64,000 bases of DNA, taken from JAIQFL01 sp035295745. Its GTDB lineage: Bacteria > Acidobacteriota > Terriglobia > Bryobacterales > Bryobacteraceae. The stretch's first letter is position 1. Every line of letters begins with the position of its first letter. The DNA lies in the NCBI GenBank assembly GCA_035295745.1, contig DATGIL010000076.1, positions 1-64,000 of the forward strand, given 5' to 3'. The notes beneath the pieces were generated by a model. The model was given only the letters and a program-made list of their open reading frames with translations. It was not told the DNA's origin and did not search any database. Shown here piece after piece: positions 25,221-35,600 of the stretch. A program made the translations under genes and the position numbers.

Positions 25221-27260
25221 TCATTTCGCCGCCGTCAGGGTCAGTGTTCTGGTGCAAAAGGCGTCGTTCGGTTTGATGCCGGAAAACACCAGCGTCAGAA
25301 TCAGCCCGTCGGCGGAGATCCACTTGGCGGGCAGGCGATATCCGTGTGTATCCAAGACGTCCCATTGGCGATGCAACACGGTAGTCCACGGACCCCAAGG
25401 CTCGGTTGCGTCAAACAGTCCCCATCCGCCGGTGTGGTCGTATCCCAAGGCCATCAGGTAGCGGCGAATACCGGAATCGTAGACCACGTCGACACGCTGG
25501 CAGTTGGCGGGATAGGCAAACACGGGCCGGCGGTGCGACGCATCGCGCGTCCAGACGGGGTTTCCTTCGATGTCGAGCTGCTCGTAGAACTCCCAGGCGC
25601 TGCGATCGCGAATCCGGTTCTTCGGGGCGCGCGCGAGTGCGACTCCATTGTCGCGCTCGTACGCCGAGGGGCCATCCTGCGAGTAAGCGTACACGTAGCG
25701 GTCGCGCGCTCCTTGGTAGTTCCGCCCGAAATTCAGAAACGCGGGTGAGCCGAATCCGTCCTCCATTTTGAAGCCCCACTGCCAAGTCTTGCCGCGATCG
25801 CGCGACCACAGCAATTGCGAGTTCCCGACATTGCGCACCCACAGGTACAGGACGCCATCCACCATCAGGATCCCGCTGGCCTTGGGACTCTTGACGCCGT
25901 TCCCCTCACGCTCGGCGTCGGAGCGGAGATTCACGCCGCGATAATCCCGCGGGCCGCCGGTAATTCGCGCGAAGCCCATGCCCAGCTTCTTCTCGACGAA
26001 GGGCTCGAAGCCGAATCCGTCCCCGTAGGAAGTGTACTGCGCGTCATCGTCGCCCCACGTCAAGGGCCAGTTGTCGCTGTCGATCGCGGAGCGGCGGATC
26101 TCCCCGGCGAAAACTGCGCTGCGAATTACCGGACTCGGCGGATAGGGCGCCTCCACGGCGACGGCTTCCATCAGCGGCTTGATGAGCAGTTCATAGACAG
26201 GCTGCCAGAACGGTGTATTGGCGGGGGCCAGGGCTTCGCCATTCCGGACCACGACGAGATCGAGGCTGGGCACGACGACGATGACCTGGTGCGAGGCCCC
26301 CGCGCCCGCAAACGCGTCGCGCGGAGCCGCCGGCCAAACGCCATCCGCGTTGACATACCACGCGAGTCCCGACGCGGGAGCTGGATCGGTGGCGCTGCGG
26401 TGGGGGTGCGGCATGCGCTGGTCGGTGAGCACCTGATGGACGACGTCGCGGCGGAGCAACTCGCGGCCGTTCCATTTCCCCTGCAGCATCATCAATTGAC
26501 CGATCCGCGCCGCCGCCCGCGCGGTGAAAGTCGCGCCGCCCCAGTTGGCGTAGAGCTTCAGGCCGTCCAGTTCGTACGCGCGGCCGTAACCGATGGACCA
26601 CTGCTTCTCGGGAATTCCGAGTGGGTCGAACAGCCGCGACTTCAGCAGGTCGCGCAGGTCCGCACCTTGGAGCGATGCGCTGACCGCATAAGAAAGGGCC
26701 GCCATGCCGGGATTGCTGTAGGCGTTCTGGGTGCCCGGTTCGAAGAGAACGGGAGCTTGGCGCAGCGCGATTGAAAACGGATCGGGGGTCCGTTTCCAGA
26801 AGTCGCCTTTCCAGCCGGGCAGTTGATCGTGAGGGAGGTCGTCCTGCTCCGCGTCCGAGATGCCGGAGGTATGGGTCGCGAGCTGTCGAATGGTGATCTT
26901 CGATTTCAGCGGATCGGCGCTCCAGCCCGGGATGTACTTCGCGGCCAGATCGTCGGGCGAAATGCGGCCGTCGTTGATTGCCAGCGCGAGCGACATGCCG
27001 CCCACCAGGGCCTTGGCCATGGAAGCGGTGCCGTGCGGGCGTTCCGCGTTCCAATCGGGTGCGTAGTATTCGAGCGCGATTCTCCCGCGGCGGATGACGA
27101 TAAGCCCGGTGGTCTTATGTGCCGCGAGAGCGCTTTTCCACGTCTCGAGGTTTGTCGGCGCGAAGCCGGCGTCCTCCGGCGAGATCTTGAGAAAATCGAT
27201 CGGTTGCGCGCTTAGAAGGCCGGCAACGCCTAAGCAGAGGAGCGCCAGAGTGCGCAGCAT
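25221..27260 (-). CDS. Class C beta-lactamase-like serine hydrolase fused to DUF4185
   Basis: A 679-residue exported protein; ATG 27260 begins the signal peptide MLRTLALLCLGVAGLLSAQ. Residues about 30-350 are a penicillin-binding/beta-lactamase-type fold with the SxxK motif in HGTASMAKALVGG and a YAN-like block (AYSNPGMAALSYAVS). Residues about 385-679 resemble DUF4185, a five-bladed propeller of glycosidase type (WPLTWGDDDAQYTSYGDGFG, LYLWVRNVGNSQLLWSRDRG, GRNYQGARDRYVYAYSQDG). The family of serine hydrolases includes esterases and peptidases; the fusion suggests a carbohydrate-ester or cell-wall substrate (inference). The much longer upstream frame is Pro/Gln-rich and rejected. Confidence 0.8.
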   Translation of the reverse strand: MLRTLALLCLGVAGLLSAQPIDFLKISPEDAGFAPTNLETWKSALAAHKTTGLIVIRRGRIALEYYAPDWNAERPHGTASMAKALVGGMSLALAINDGRISPDDLAAKYIPGWSADPLKSKITIRQLATHTSGISDAEQDDLPHDQLPGWKGDFWKRTPDPFSIALRQAPVLFEPGTQNAYSNPGMAALSYAVSASLQGADLRDLLKSRLFDPLGIPEKQWSIGYGRAYELDGLKLYANWGGATFTARAAARIGQLMMLQGKWNGRELLRRDVVHQVLTDQRMPHPHRSATDPAPASGLAWYVNADGVWPAAPRDAFAGAGASHQVIVVVPSLDLVVVRNGEALAPANTPFWQPVYELLIKPLMEAVAVEAPYPPSPVIRSAVFAGEIRRSAIDSDNWPLTWGDDDAQYTSYGDGFGFEPFVEKKLGMGFARITGGPRDYRGVNLRSDAEREGNGVKSPKASGILMVDGVLYLWVRNVGNSQLLWSRDRGKTWQWGFKMEDGFGSPAFLNFGRNYQGARDRYVYAYSQDGPSAYERDNGVALARAPKNRIRDRSAWEFYEQLDIEGNPVWTRDASHRRPVFAYPANCQRVDVVYDSGIRRYLMALGYDHTGGWGLFDATEPWGPWTTVLHRQWDVLDTHGYRLPAKWISADGLILTLVFSGIKPNDAFCTRTLTLTAAK

Positions 27261-27995
27261 AATGTCTCCCGGATCACCACGATAGCATCGCACGCGGAGC
27301 GTGACAGACTCGGGAAGCCCAACGGTGCGTAACCAGTTCCAGGACGGCAGCCTGCCCGAACTTGGGGCTGCCAGAATCATTGGCAGGGGAAATGAAGGAA
27401 CGAACCCAATTTTTGACTGAGCCGATTGAGGTTGCGCGGGACTGGGTCTGGCTTCCGGCGGGGCCTGGCGACGAACTGGCGGTGGATTTTGGGCGTTGCG
27501 CGGGGCGGCGATTTGCCTGTCGATGCTCATCTACCAGGGATAGCAGTCGAAGTCGTCGGAGTCCGAAATGGGGGGCTGTAAGTAGTTGTGCAGGTTCAGA
27601 GAAGATTTCGGCTGAGGTCGTGACTGACAGATTCCAATGGCACCTGGACAGCGAAGTCAGTCCGCCCGGCCTCATACTCGCACGCTGGACGCATCTGAGG
27701 ACGGCGTTTTTTTCAAGCTTGCTGCCAGGCTGCGCGGTCAGGTCGGCGACCATCAGCGGTTTTTTGCAATGGAAAAAAGACCAATCGCAATGAGGGCGAC
27801 TATTCTGTGAGAACATCCTGAGCCCGGCGACCAGCCAGACGACAGAGCCTGGGTGGTCGCGCGCGCCCGCCCTCCGAAAGGATACGCCAGCCTTCGCTGA
27901 GACGCATTAACGGAAGACAACTCTAGTTCACGACTGACCACATTTGCTAGCCTGTAGTGGGCCACGAAGCCCAGTCCTCCCATTCCTGACTGCAT
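27261..27995. other. Intergenic, no gene recognised
   Basis: 735 bp between divergent genes. Frames on both strands are open but low in protein character. It must hold promoters for both flanking genes. No tRNA-like or tandem repeat structure was seen. Confidence 0.4.
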
Positions 27996-29246
27996 ATGGA
28001 CGAACTTCCGGACCAGGAATTTGTCACTACACTGCGCACCGCCGTCGTTGCCTATCTGGAAGCAGTAGATTCTTGGGAAGCGGCATACCGCCAGTATTAC
28101 CGCATGCCCGGCCAGGAGCTGGTGGTCAGCTCCGACATGGAATCGCAGCAGCGCGAATACGAAGCGCGGCGCGGCGCCCTCAGCTTGCTGCTACCCCGCG
28201 CTCGCCGTCTGTGCCTGAAATACCATGTGCGAAATCCCTTCCCCAGCCTGCTCCGCACGTCGCTCGGCCGCCATGCGCCCCAGCACCGGACCGAATCGGC
28301 TGTCGGGCGGAACGAGCGGAACGCCGTAGCGGATTGTCTGGTGCACTTAGCCGACGCGTGCAGCGGGCAGGCACCCGAGGGTGTCCCTCCGGACCCCGAC
28401 ACCAAAGCGGAGCCGGCCTCTACGGAGCGTGTCGGCTCCTTCGGCAACAGAAGGGCAATACTGGTGGGAGGCGTCTTCGGAGTGCTCGCGGCAATCGGGA
28501 TCGTGATCGCCACACGGCCTGCTCCCAGCGGTCCGGCTCAGCCGTTCATCGCGAGTTCCCACGAACTCACAAGCCCAGGAGGACAACCAGAAGCTGCCGC
28601 CACTGTTCCCGCTGCAACGGCCGCACCTGCTGGCTTGTCTCCGACGAATCACTTCTACCGCATGACTGGCCGTTCTCTCACTCGTTGGGGCGACTATGGC
28701 GACATCCTGCAACACGGTATGACTGCACATCTCGGCCGTGCCCGCAATCTCTTGAGCCTGGAAAGAACCGGCCCCTACATGCCGCCCATCACGTTTCCCG
28801 GTATCGGTGACGTAGTGCTGAACGTAGCCGGTCGAAAACTCCTGGAGGCATCCGGTTTGACTGGTTTCACTTTTCAACCCGTGAATAAGACGCGGATTGT
28901 ATATCTCCCCTGGCAGGATTGGGATCTGAAGGCCAATAAGCCCCGTGAGTATCCCGAATCCGGCGAACCTGAGGACTACATTCTCGAACGACCCTCGAAC
29001 GCTCATGTTGCAGAAGAGATGGGAGACATTTGGGAACTGGTCGTTCCGGTCACCGCCAAAATCGGGCGGCCTCGTGAAATGGTGAACTCGTTTCGTGAAC
29101 TCTACGTCGAACGTGGCTCCTGGAATGGCGCAGACGTGTTTCGGGGAGCCGGATATGGGGGCCCGCTCGTAACCGAACGGGCCAAAGCCTGGATGGAAAA
29201 ATACTTCGGAGAATACGCCCGATTCGACGCGTTTGCGACCAGGTAG
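27996..29246 (+). CDS. Single-pass membrane protein of unknown function
   Basis: A 416-residue protein. The cytoplasmic N-terminal part (1-145) is helical (FVTTLRTAVVAYLEAVDSWE), reminiscent of anti-sigma or sensor N-termini but without a zinc motif. One transmembrane segment lies at about 151-171 (AILVGGVFGVLAAIGIVIAT), then an Ala/Pro-rich linker and a C-terminal domain (about 215-416) with IVYLPWQDWDLKANKPREY, EEMGDIWELVVPVTAK and a Trp/Phe-rich end. I do not recognise this domain; topology suggests it is outside the membrane. Confidence 0.62.
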   Translation: MDELPDQEFVTTLRTAVVAYLEAVDSWEAAYRQYYRMPGQELVVSSDMESQQREYEARRGALSLLLPRARRLCLKYHVRNPFPSLLRTSLGRHAPQHRTESAVGRNERNAVADCLVHLADACSGQAPEGVPPDPDTKAEPASTERVGSFGNRRAILVGGVFGVLAAIGIVIATRPAPSGPAQPFIASSHELTSPGGQPEAAATVPAATAAPAGLSPTNHFYRMTGRSLTRWGDYGDILQHGMTAHLGRARNLLSLERTGPYMPPITFPGIGDVVLNVAGRKLLEASGLTGFTFQPVNKTRIVYLPWQDWDLKANKPREYPESGEPEDYILERPSNAHVAEEMGDIWELVVPVTAKIGRPREMVNSFRELYVERGSWNGADVFRGAGYGGPLVTERAKAWMEKYFGEYARFDAFATR

Positions 29247-29343
29247 TCTCCCATGCCGACGACGATGACTCTCCGAATGCTCTTCTACGCTGGCCACGGG
29301 TCGGCCTTCATCGATTCGCTCAGTCCATTGCACCTCTGCTAGA

Positions 29344-29676
29344 ATGCCGGAAATCGTGCAACCCGCGGAGATTCGCATTCTGACCGCCGCCGACGGGAGC
29401 GCGTGGTGGGCCCTGCGCTTGGAAGCTTTGGAGTCGCAGCCCGAAGCCTTCACGGTGCGCCACAAGGGTCAGATTTGGGGCGTGTACGTAACGGCTCGCG
29501 TGCGGCGCACCGGCGTCGGCCGAGCCGTGTTGCGGTTCCTTTTGGCGCACGCCGTCAAGTTCGAAGGCATCGAGCAGATCGCGGTCTCGGCGGCCACGAC
29601 ACAGGTTGCCGCGATCGCGCTTTACCAGTCGCTTAGTACTTGTTTTCAGAAGTCGTATCGCCAAATCGCTTGCTAA
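29344..29676 (+). pseudogene. GNAT acetyltransferase with internal deletion and lost C-terminus
   Basis: Residues 8-33 are a GNAT N-terminus (IRILTAADGSAWWALRLEAL, ESQPEAF). The next residues jump to the acetyl-CoA-binding core (GVYVTARVRRTGVGRAVLRF, in place of R/Q-x-x-G-x-G/A) and the following helix/strand (IAVSAATTQVAAIALYQSL). About 40 residues of the beta2-beta3 region are missing, and the C-terminal strands are replaced by STCFQKSYRQIAC, which runs into the repeat array at 29665. It cannot fold as a full GNAT. Confidence 0.7.
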
Positions 29677-30290
29677 CGCGCGCGGCTCGTAAGCGCACGT
29701 ATCGCGCGAAGGTAGCTTACGAGCCGCGACCGTGAGGGAGCGTTGCCTCCACCCCGCTAAAGCAGTCAAGATCGCTTGCTGACGCGCGCGGCTCGTAAGC
29801 GCACGTATCCCGCGAAGGTAGCTTACGAGCCGCGACCGTGAGGGAGCGTTGCCACCACCCCGCTAAAGCAGTCAAGATCGCTTGCTAACGCGCGCGGCTC
29901 GTAAGCGCACGTATCCCGCGAAGGTAGCTTACGAGCCGCGACCGTGAGGGAGCGTTGCCACCACCCCGCTAAAGCAATCAAGATCGCTTGCTGACGCGCG
30001 CGGCTCGTAAGCGCACGTATTCGCGCGAAGGTAGCTTACGAGCCGCGACCGTGAGGGAGCGTTGCCACCACCCCGCTAAAGCAGTCAAGATCGCTTGCTG
30101 ACGCGCGCGGCTCGCAAGCGCACGTATCCCGCGAAGGTAGCTTACGAGCCGCGACCGTGAGGGAGCGTTGCCACCACCCCGCTAAAGCAGTCAAGATCGC
30201 TTGCTAACGCGCGCGGCTCGTAAGCACGCGCATTCCCCGAACGTATTGGGGTAAGTTACGAGCCACGCCCCGTGAGGGAGTGTTCTTGCC
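29665..30290. repeat. Tandem array of six 106-bp palindromic units
   Basis: Units begin at 29665, 29771, 29877, 29983, 30090 and 30196, so the period is 106 bp (107 once). Each unit has a perfect 14-bp inverted repeat, CGCGGCTCGTAAGC ... GCTTACGAGCCGCG, around a 20-nt loop, then a conserved tail with CGTGAGGGAGCGTTGCC and CCCCGCTAAAGCA. Units 1-5 differ by a few bases; unit 5 has one change in the left arm (CTCGCAAGC); unit 6 is diverged, with its own loop hairpin. No spacers of variable sequence are present, so this is not CRISPR. It follows the truncated GNAT gene. Confidence 0.93.
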
Positions 30291-30481
30291 AAGAATACGA
30301 GACCGTATTTCTGAAACGGTGTACTTAGGTTCCGGACCTACGCCACGGAGCCGCGGGCCTTAAAGATCGGCGACCGGTACATTGACTACGTCTCCATGCG
30401 GTTCGAGTCTTCTTTTCCTCTTTAGCGAAACCATCCCACGTTTAATCGCGGCGATCGTGACGAGGTACCTTCTGCCTCGTT

Positions 30482-30873
30482 ATGATGGAGCCTATGCACC
30501 TGGGTGGCGCAGTCCTCTTCGTCAAGGATTTGCCTCGTATGCGAGAGTTTTACGGAGACATGCTGCAGGCACGACCATGTAACCAGGAGTGCACGGACTC
30601 ATATGCCCTGTTCGAGCTGAATGGCGGCAGGTTGGTGCTCCACGCGATCCCGGAGGAGTACCGCGCGACATCGAGATCGCGTCCCCACCACAGAAACGTG
30701 AAGGGAATCCGGTAAAAGTGATCTTCGAGGTGGAGAGTGTTTCCTCCGAGCGTTCTCGACTGGAGGCAATGGGTGTAGTGATGCTGCACCGGACCTGGCA
30801 GAATCCCGCCGAATCGTGCGATGGCATTGACCCGGAGGGTAATGTCTTTCAGATCGCGAGCCGTTCTCGGTGA
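30482..30873 (+). pseudogene. VOC/glyoxalase-like protein, frameshifted
   Basis: Starts at ATG 30482 with LGGAVLFVKDLPRMREFYGD, then FELNGGRLVLHAIPEEY in one frame, and continues from about 30665 in another frame with DIEIASPPQKREGNPVKVIF, LEAMGVVMLHRTW and DPEGNVFQIASR. The two parts form one vicinal oxygen chelate domain of about 125 residues broken by a single frameshift. It matches small bleomycin-resistance/dioxygenase-like VOC proteins; substrate unknown. Confidence 0.78.
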
Positions 30874-30915
30874 TGTCCCGGGGGTTTCCGAGGGCTACCG
30901 TTGAATATTGGAGCA

Positions 30916-31185
30916 TCACTTCATGAGCAACGTCATGGCCTTGAAATCGAGCGTTACTTCCTCGGCCTGATTTAAGAGGTCCATGCCTATCGTGCCATAG
31001 TGCCAGTTGCTCGCCCCGGCAGTCGTCGCGAGGAGCACCGGCGCGGGACGCAAAACGATCGGGATGTTCGCTACCTTCATCCGCAACTCCGGCATAATCG
31101 CGGCGTCGACATGTCCAGTGCCCGAAAGCCCGATCAGTTCCTGAGAGCTTTCTTCGCGTCCTGCAGGAGTGCTGTACTGCTCCAC
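30916..31185 (-). pseudogene. Retropepsin-like protein, C-terminal fragment
   Basis: The last 70-80 residues match the C-terminus of the intact protein at 1898-3115: ATIMPELRMK-like IMPELRMKVANIPIVLRPAP, SNWHYGTIGMDLLNQ and LDFKAMTLLMK against LPELRIKAGGFPIF, SRWHYGQLGVDQFSQ and LDFRALHFVLK. Both catalytic-motif regions and the signal peptide are absent. The fragment ends about 70 bp before the IS3 orfA, so transposon insertion or deletion is the likely cause. Confidence 0.78.
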
Positions 31186-31281
31186 GAATACCGGCCATGC
31201 CGCGGAGTGTGAACCTCCGGTTGTTCCGGTTCAGCTGGAAATGGAGAAGTCGTTCTCCCAGTAAGGTAAAGGAGAGAGCGC

Positions 31282-31590
31282 ATGAAGAAGCAACGGAAGC
31301 ACTATACGCCGGAAGAGAAGGTCGCCGTCCTGAGGCGGCATCTGCTGGATAAGGAGCCCATCTCGAAGCTCTGCGACGAACTCGGCTTGCAGCCCACGGT
31401 TTTCTACCGTTGGCAGAAGGAGTTCTTTGAGAATGGCGCCGCCGCCTGCGAGCAGAAAGCGCGGGCAATCCAATCCGCCGACCAGGAGCGGATCGCATAC
31501 CTGGAGAAGAAGATCCAGACCAAAGATGAGGTCCTGGCCGAACTGATGGCGGAGCACGTCGCCCTAAAAAAAACTCTTGGGGTACTCTGA
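31282..31590 (+). CDS. IS3-family transposase OrfA
   Basis: A 102-residue DNA-binding protein: an HTH_Tnp_1 domain at residues 1-55 (KKQRKHYTPEEKVAVLRRHL, ISKLCDELGLQPTVFYRW) and a leucine-zipper-like coiled coil at 65-98 (IAYLEKKIQTKDEVLAELMA). At its end an A8 run (31566-31573) sits in frame CTA AAA AAA ACT, the usual -1 slippery site for making the OrfAB transposase; the -1 frame leads straight into OrfB (KNSWGTLTGVWVPHDTRDQI). A purine-rich AAGGTAAAGGAGAG lies upstream of the ATG. OrfA itself looks intact. Confidence 0.88.
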   Translation: MKKQRKHYTPEEKVAVLRRHLLDKEPISKLCDELGLQPTVFYRWQKEFFENGAAACEQKARAIQSADQERIAYLEKKIQTKDEVLAELMAEHVALKKTLGVL

Positions 31591-32548
31591 CCGGGGTCTG
31601 GGTTCCGCATGATACGCGGGACCAGATCGTGGATTTTGTCCGGCGCTGGTCGGAGAAGACCGAGATCGGCGCCGGGCGGTTCATTGGGTGGCTCGACATC
31701 ACCGCCAGCAGGTTCTACGACTGGCGGGAACGCTACGGTAAGGTGAACGAGCACAACGGCTGGGTTCCCCGCGACTTCTGGCTGGAGGATTGGGAGAAGC
31801 AGGCCATCATCGGGTTTCATCTGAAGAACCCGCTGGAGGCGCCACCGCCGGCTGACGTTCATGATGCTCGATGCAGACATCGTGGCGGTGAGTCCGACCA
31901 GCGTATGGCGCGTGTTGGGGCAGGCAGGGCTTTTGTCCAAGTGGAACGGCAAGCCGTCGAAGAAGGGCACGGGCTTTGAGCAGCCGCCGGCCGCGCATCA
32001 GCACTGGCATATCGACGTGTCGTACATCAACATCAGCGGGACGTTCTACTACCTGTGCAGCATTCTGGACGGCTGTAGCCGATACATCGTCAACTGGGAT
32101 CTGCGGGAGTCGATGACCGAATCGGACATTGAGATCATCCTGGAACGGGCCAAGGAACTTCATCCGGAGGCGCGGCCCCGGATCATCTCCGACAACGGAC
32201 CCGCAGGTCATCGCCAAGGACTTCAAGGAGTTCATTCGAATCTCGGGCATGACGCACGTCAGAACTTCGCCCTACTATCCTCAATCAAACGGAAAGATCG
32301 AACGTTGGCACAAATCGCTCAAGGGAGAGTGCATCCGGCCGGGAACGCCCCTATCGCTGGAAGATGCGCGGCGTCTGGTGGAGGGCTACGTCGAGCATTA
32401 CAATAATGTTCGCCTGAACGGCGCGGTTGGCTATATCACCCCAAAAGACATGCTCGCCGGGCGGCAGGCAGAGATCCACGCCGAGAGGGATCGGAAGTTG
32501 GAGGCGGCGCGGAAGCAACGGCAGACTCGTCGTCAGCAAACCGCTTGA
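31569..32548 (+). pseudogene. IS3-family transposase OrfB, double frameshift
   Basis: Entered by -1 slippage from orfA. The frame reads WVPHDTRDQIVDFVRRWSEK and FIGWLDITASRFYDWRERYG, breaks at about 31838, resumes LTFMMLDADIVAVSPTSVWR with the first catalytic Asp in WHIDVSYINISG, has the second Asp in RIISDNGPQ where it breaks again (about 32203), and ends with the catalytic Glu in SNGKIERWHKSLKG and YITPKDMLAGR. All DDE residues are visible, but two separate frameshifts prevent a full protein, so this copy is dead unless supplied in trans. Confidence 0.85.
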
Positions 32549-32636
32549 TGTAGATTTGGTGCCACGTTGCGCGCACTCCCTCTGGTATGCACGACCGACT
32601 GCGATAGTGTAATCTTGTCACGAGAAAGGGGCGGTA

Positions 32637-35600
32637 ATGAACTCGTTGACGCACAGATGTTTTCTGCAGACCGTTGCACGGCTACTAACTTGTTGCCGGA
32701 TTCTTCTCGCGTTCGCTTCCTGTGCGCTTCCGTTAACGGCCCAAAGCAGCGGTGGGCCTCAGGCGCGATGGCAGGCCAAGTACTCCCAAATTTATTCTGA
32801 CGATTTTGAGGGCGATCATCCGGGTGTTCAACTCCAAAATGGCGCGGGGGTGGTCACCGATCCGGCACTCGTGATAGCGGGAGGCGCTTCCCTTCGGTTG
32901 AACAACTTCGCTTTCTTGGTGACCAATCTCGCTGTCGTTCCGCTTTCCACAAATACCACTTACATCGTCGAATTCAAATACCACATTCTCAATTATGGAA
33001 GCGGCAACACCGTGGTGTCCGTATCATTCAAACCCGCAGGATCGTCCGACGGGCAACTGGCTGTCCAAACCACCCAGCTTCTAAAGAACGCACCGGCCAC
33101 AGGCACCTTTTCGGCGGGTGCGTTAATGGGCTCGGCGGCCTCTTATACATTTGTCCTTCAGTCCACTAATACTGGAGCTGACATAATCATCGATGACTTT
33201 GCGGTGTTCAGGCAGGATGCGACGCAAACCAACAGCGTCCCTCCGAGCTGGTCCAGGCTCGCAACATTACCTTACCCGCGCCTGGGAAAACGACAGATTA
33301 GCCCACCCTACTGGAACGCCACCAGTGCCGATGGAGTGCCCTTCCTGTATTCACTCGATGAAATCGAGCGACGGCTCGCGTTCTTTGACGTAATCACCGA
33401 CATGAGGTTGCTAAACCAAACCGAATTTTCCGACTCGATCCGCCATGTCCGCGCCTTGAATCCTAACGTCGTAATCCTGGTCGATTGCGATTCGGAGAGT
33501 GTCTACCAAGCCGCGGCGCCGAGTTCCGGCAATGTGGATTTGAGCGATCAGTTGCGCCTCGGCATTCCCGACGTTTGGTACCTGAGAGATTCCAAAGGCA
33601 ACTACCCGGTGAATGGGAGTTATGCGTTAAGCCGCTATGCTAACTTCTCCCCCTTTGCTCCCGTGATTGGCGGTCAAACGTTTTTCAGCTATCTGCACAA
33701 CTGGCTGGACACCTCTGTATTCACCTCCGGGCTTTGGGACGGTGTGTTTTTCGATGGCCTCGTCGCGCGTGAAGATAGCCTGCCCAATGCCTCCAACCCG
33801 GCTCTTTTCGACGTAGATTACGAGCGGACCGGGATCCGCGACGAGACGATCGCCTGGGTGAGTGATATGGCGAGAGGCGCCACCATGGAAATGCTGCGGC
33901 AATTCCGTAACAGCCACGGTGAACAGCAACTGATTATCAGCAACTCAGGAAGTATGCCGGAGCTAAGCCTCGCCCCCTATGTGAATGGCTACACATTTGA
34001 GTGCTTCGATCAGCAGTTGCCGGCATTGCCCGAACAAGCGGTTTTCACTCCCGACACGTGGCGGCGGGCCCTTGATGTCTATCTGGCGGCGGATGCCAGT
34101 ACCAGGCTGCCCCGTATCAACATCATCGAAGGCTGCGGCAAATCACCGGGGTATGCGAGCGGTGACGGCTATGCAGGTGGTCAGCTCTCTTCAGTTCCAT
34201 CGGCCGAGGATCTGCAGCGACATCGGGTAGCGTTGGGGACTGCTCTGCTGGGCGACGGTTTCTACAGTTATGACCTGCACGATCCTTCGAGCCCTCCGCT
34301 CTGGTACGACGAATACTCGGTGAATCCCAACGGTGTGGCGGTGGAAGACATGAGCCGCAAGGGCTATCTCGGGCAAGCCTTATCCAAAGCGACAGAACTC
34401 AGCGGCCCGCCGTCCGTGGTTTTCGAAGAGACGTTCGAGCAGGCTTCCCCCTCCCACACGCCCGGCGTCTCAGTTTCTCATGATCCCGGTGAAGTAATCA
34501 GCGGAACGGCCAGCCTGGTGCTCGATAACCAAGATCACACCAAAACGGGCCCCGTGATCGCCTCGATGGTAACAAATCTCCAGCTCTCATCTTCGAGTTC
34601 GTATCTGCTTACGTTCGACTGGCGCATTTTGGAGACAGTCGAGTGGTATTTCAATGCAGGGGCTGGTGGCGGCGGTTCCGCATTGTTCCCCGGGCCGGCA
34701 TCCGAGGTGGTCGCCGGTGACGGTGGAACCCACCACGTTCCAATTAGCGTTGTCTCTTCCAATCCCCTGTCCATCTACTTCACCATCGGTGCGGCCGGAA
34801 AAGTTGCCATTGACAACATCCGGATCACGCAGAACGGCACTGGCCCCTGGCGCCGCGATTTTGAGAACGGTTTCGTACTGGTGAATCCCTTCGATGATCC
34901 GCACACTTTCTCCGCGGCGGACCTCGCCGGCGCTCTGAATCGCACGGGAATTCGCCGCATCAGAGGCACGCAGGCGCCCGATGTGAATAACGGCCAGCGG
35001 GTAACCGGCAGCCTGACGCTGGCAGCGTTCGATGCCGTCATTCTATTGGCGGATCACATTGACGCGCCTCCGCGCTCGACCGCTCCTCCAACAGTTAACA
35101 GCGTGGCGACCGCAAGTGCCTTCGGAGCTTCAACCAGCATTGCGCCCGGCTCGTACATCGAAATTTACGGCTCGAACCTCGCCGCCACAACGCGTACATG
35201 GTCAGCCGCAGATTTTAATGGAACGGCTGCTCCAACTTCTCTGGATAACGTGAGTGTCTTGGTCGGCGGACGCCCCGCTTACATCTCCTATGTCAGTCCT
35301 AGCCAGATCAATGCTTTGGTCTCGTCCGATGCGGCGATCGGGCCGATGCAGGTGGTCGTGAGCAGCCCCGCGGGAACAAGCGTTCCTTACATGGTCAATG
35401 TACAGGCAACCGAACCGGGCTTACTGGCGCCGCCCGCGTTCAAGTTGGGCGGAAAGCAGTACGCCGCCGCGTTATTGCCGGACAACCAGACATTCGTATT
35501 GCCGCCGGGCGCTATATCGGGCGTGTTGTCGAGACCGGCGAAGCCGGGCGAAACCATCGTAATCTACGGCGCCGGGTTCGGGCCGGCGACTCCGAATCTG

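Larger units (their letters stand above)
31282..32548 (+). mobile_element. IS3-family insertion sequence (degraded)
   Basis: Coding part of an IS3-type element with the orfA/orfB layout and A8 slippery site. I looked for terminal inverted repeats in 31190-31281 and 32549-32640 and found no matching pair, nor a clear target duplication, so the ends are unknown and at least one is probably decayed. It separates a retropepsin-like fragment from the large secreted protein gene. Confidence 0.75.

Noticed and set aside
29665..30290. Possible CRISPR array
   Set aside because: The whole 106-bp unit repeats with almost no variation; there are no unique spacers, and no cas genes are in the window.
31190..31281. 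Candidate left inverted repeat of the IS3 element
   Set aside because: No complementary partner was found after orfB up to 32640, so ends cannot be assigned.
30599..31702. Long minus-strand open frame of 367 codons
   Set aside because: It is Arg/Ser/Pro-rich and crosses the broken VOC gene, the retropepsin fragment and orfA; it is a high-GC shadow.
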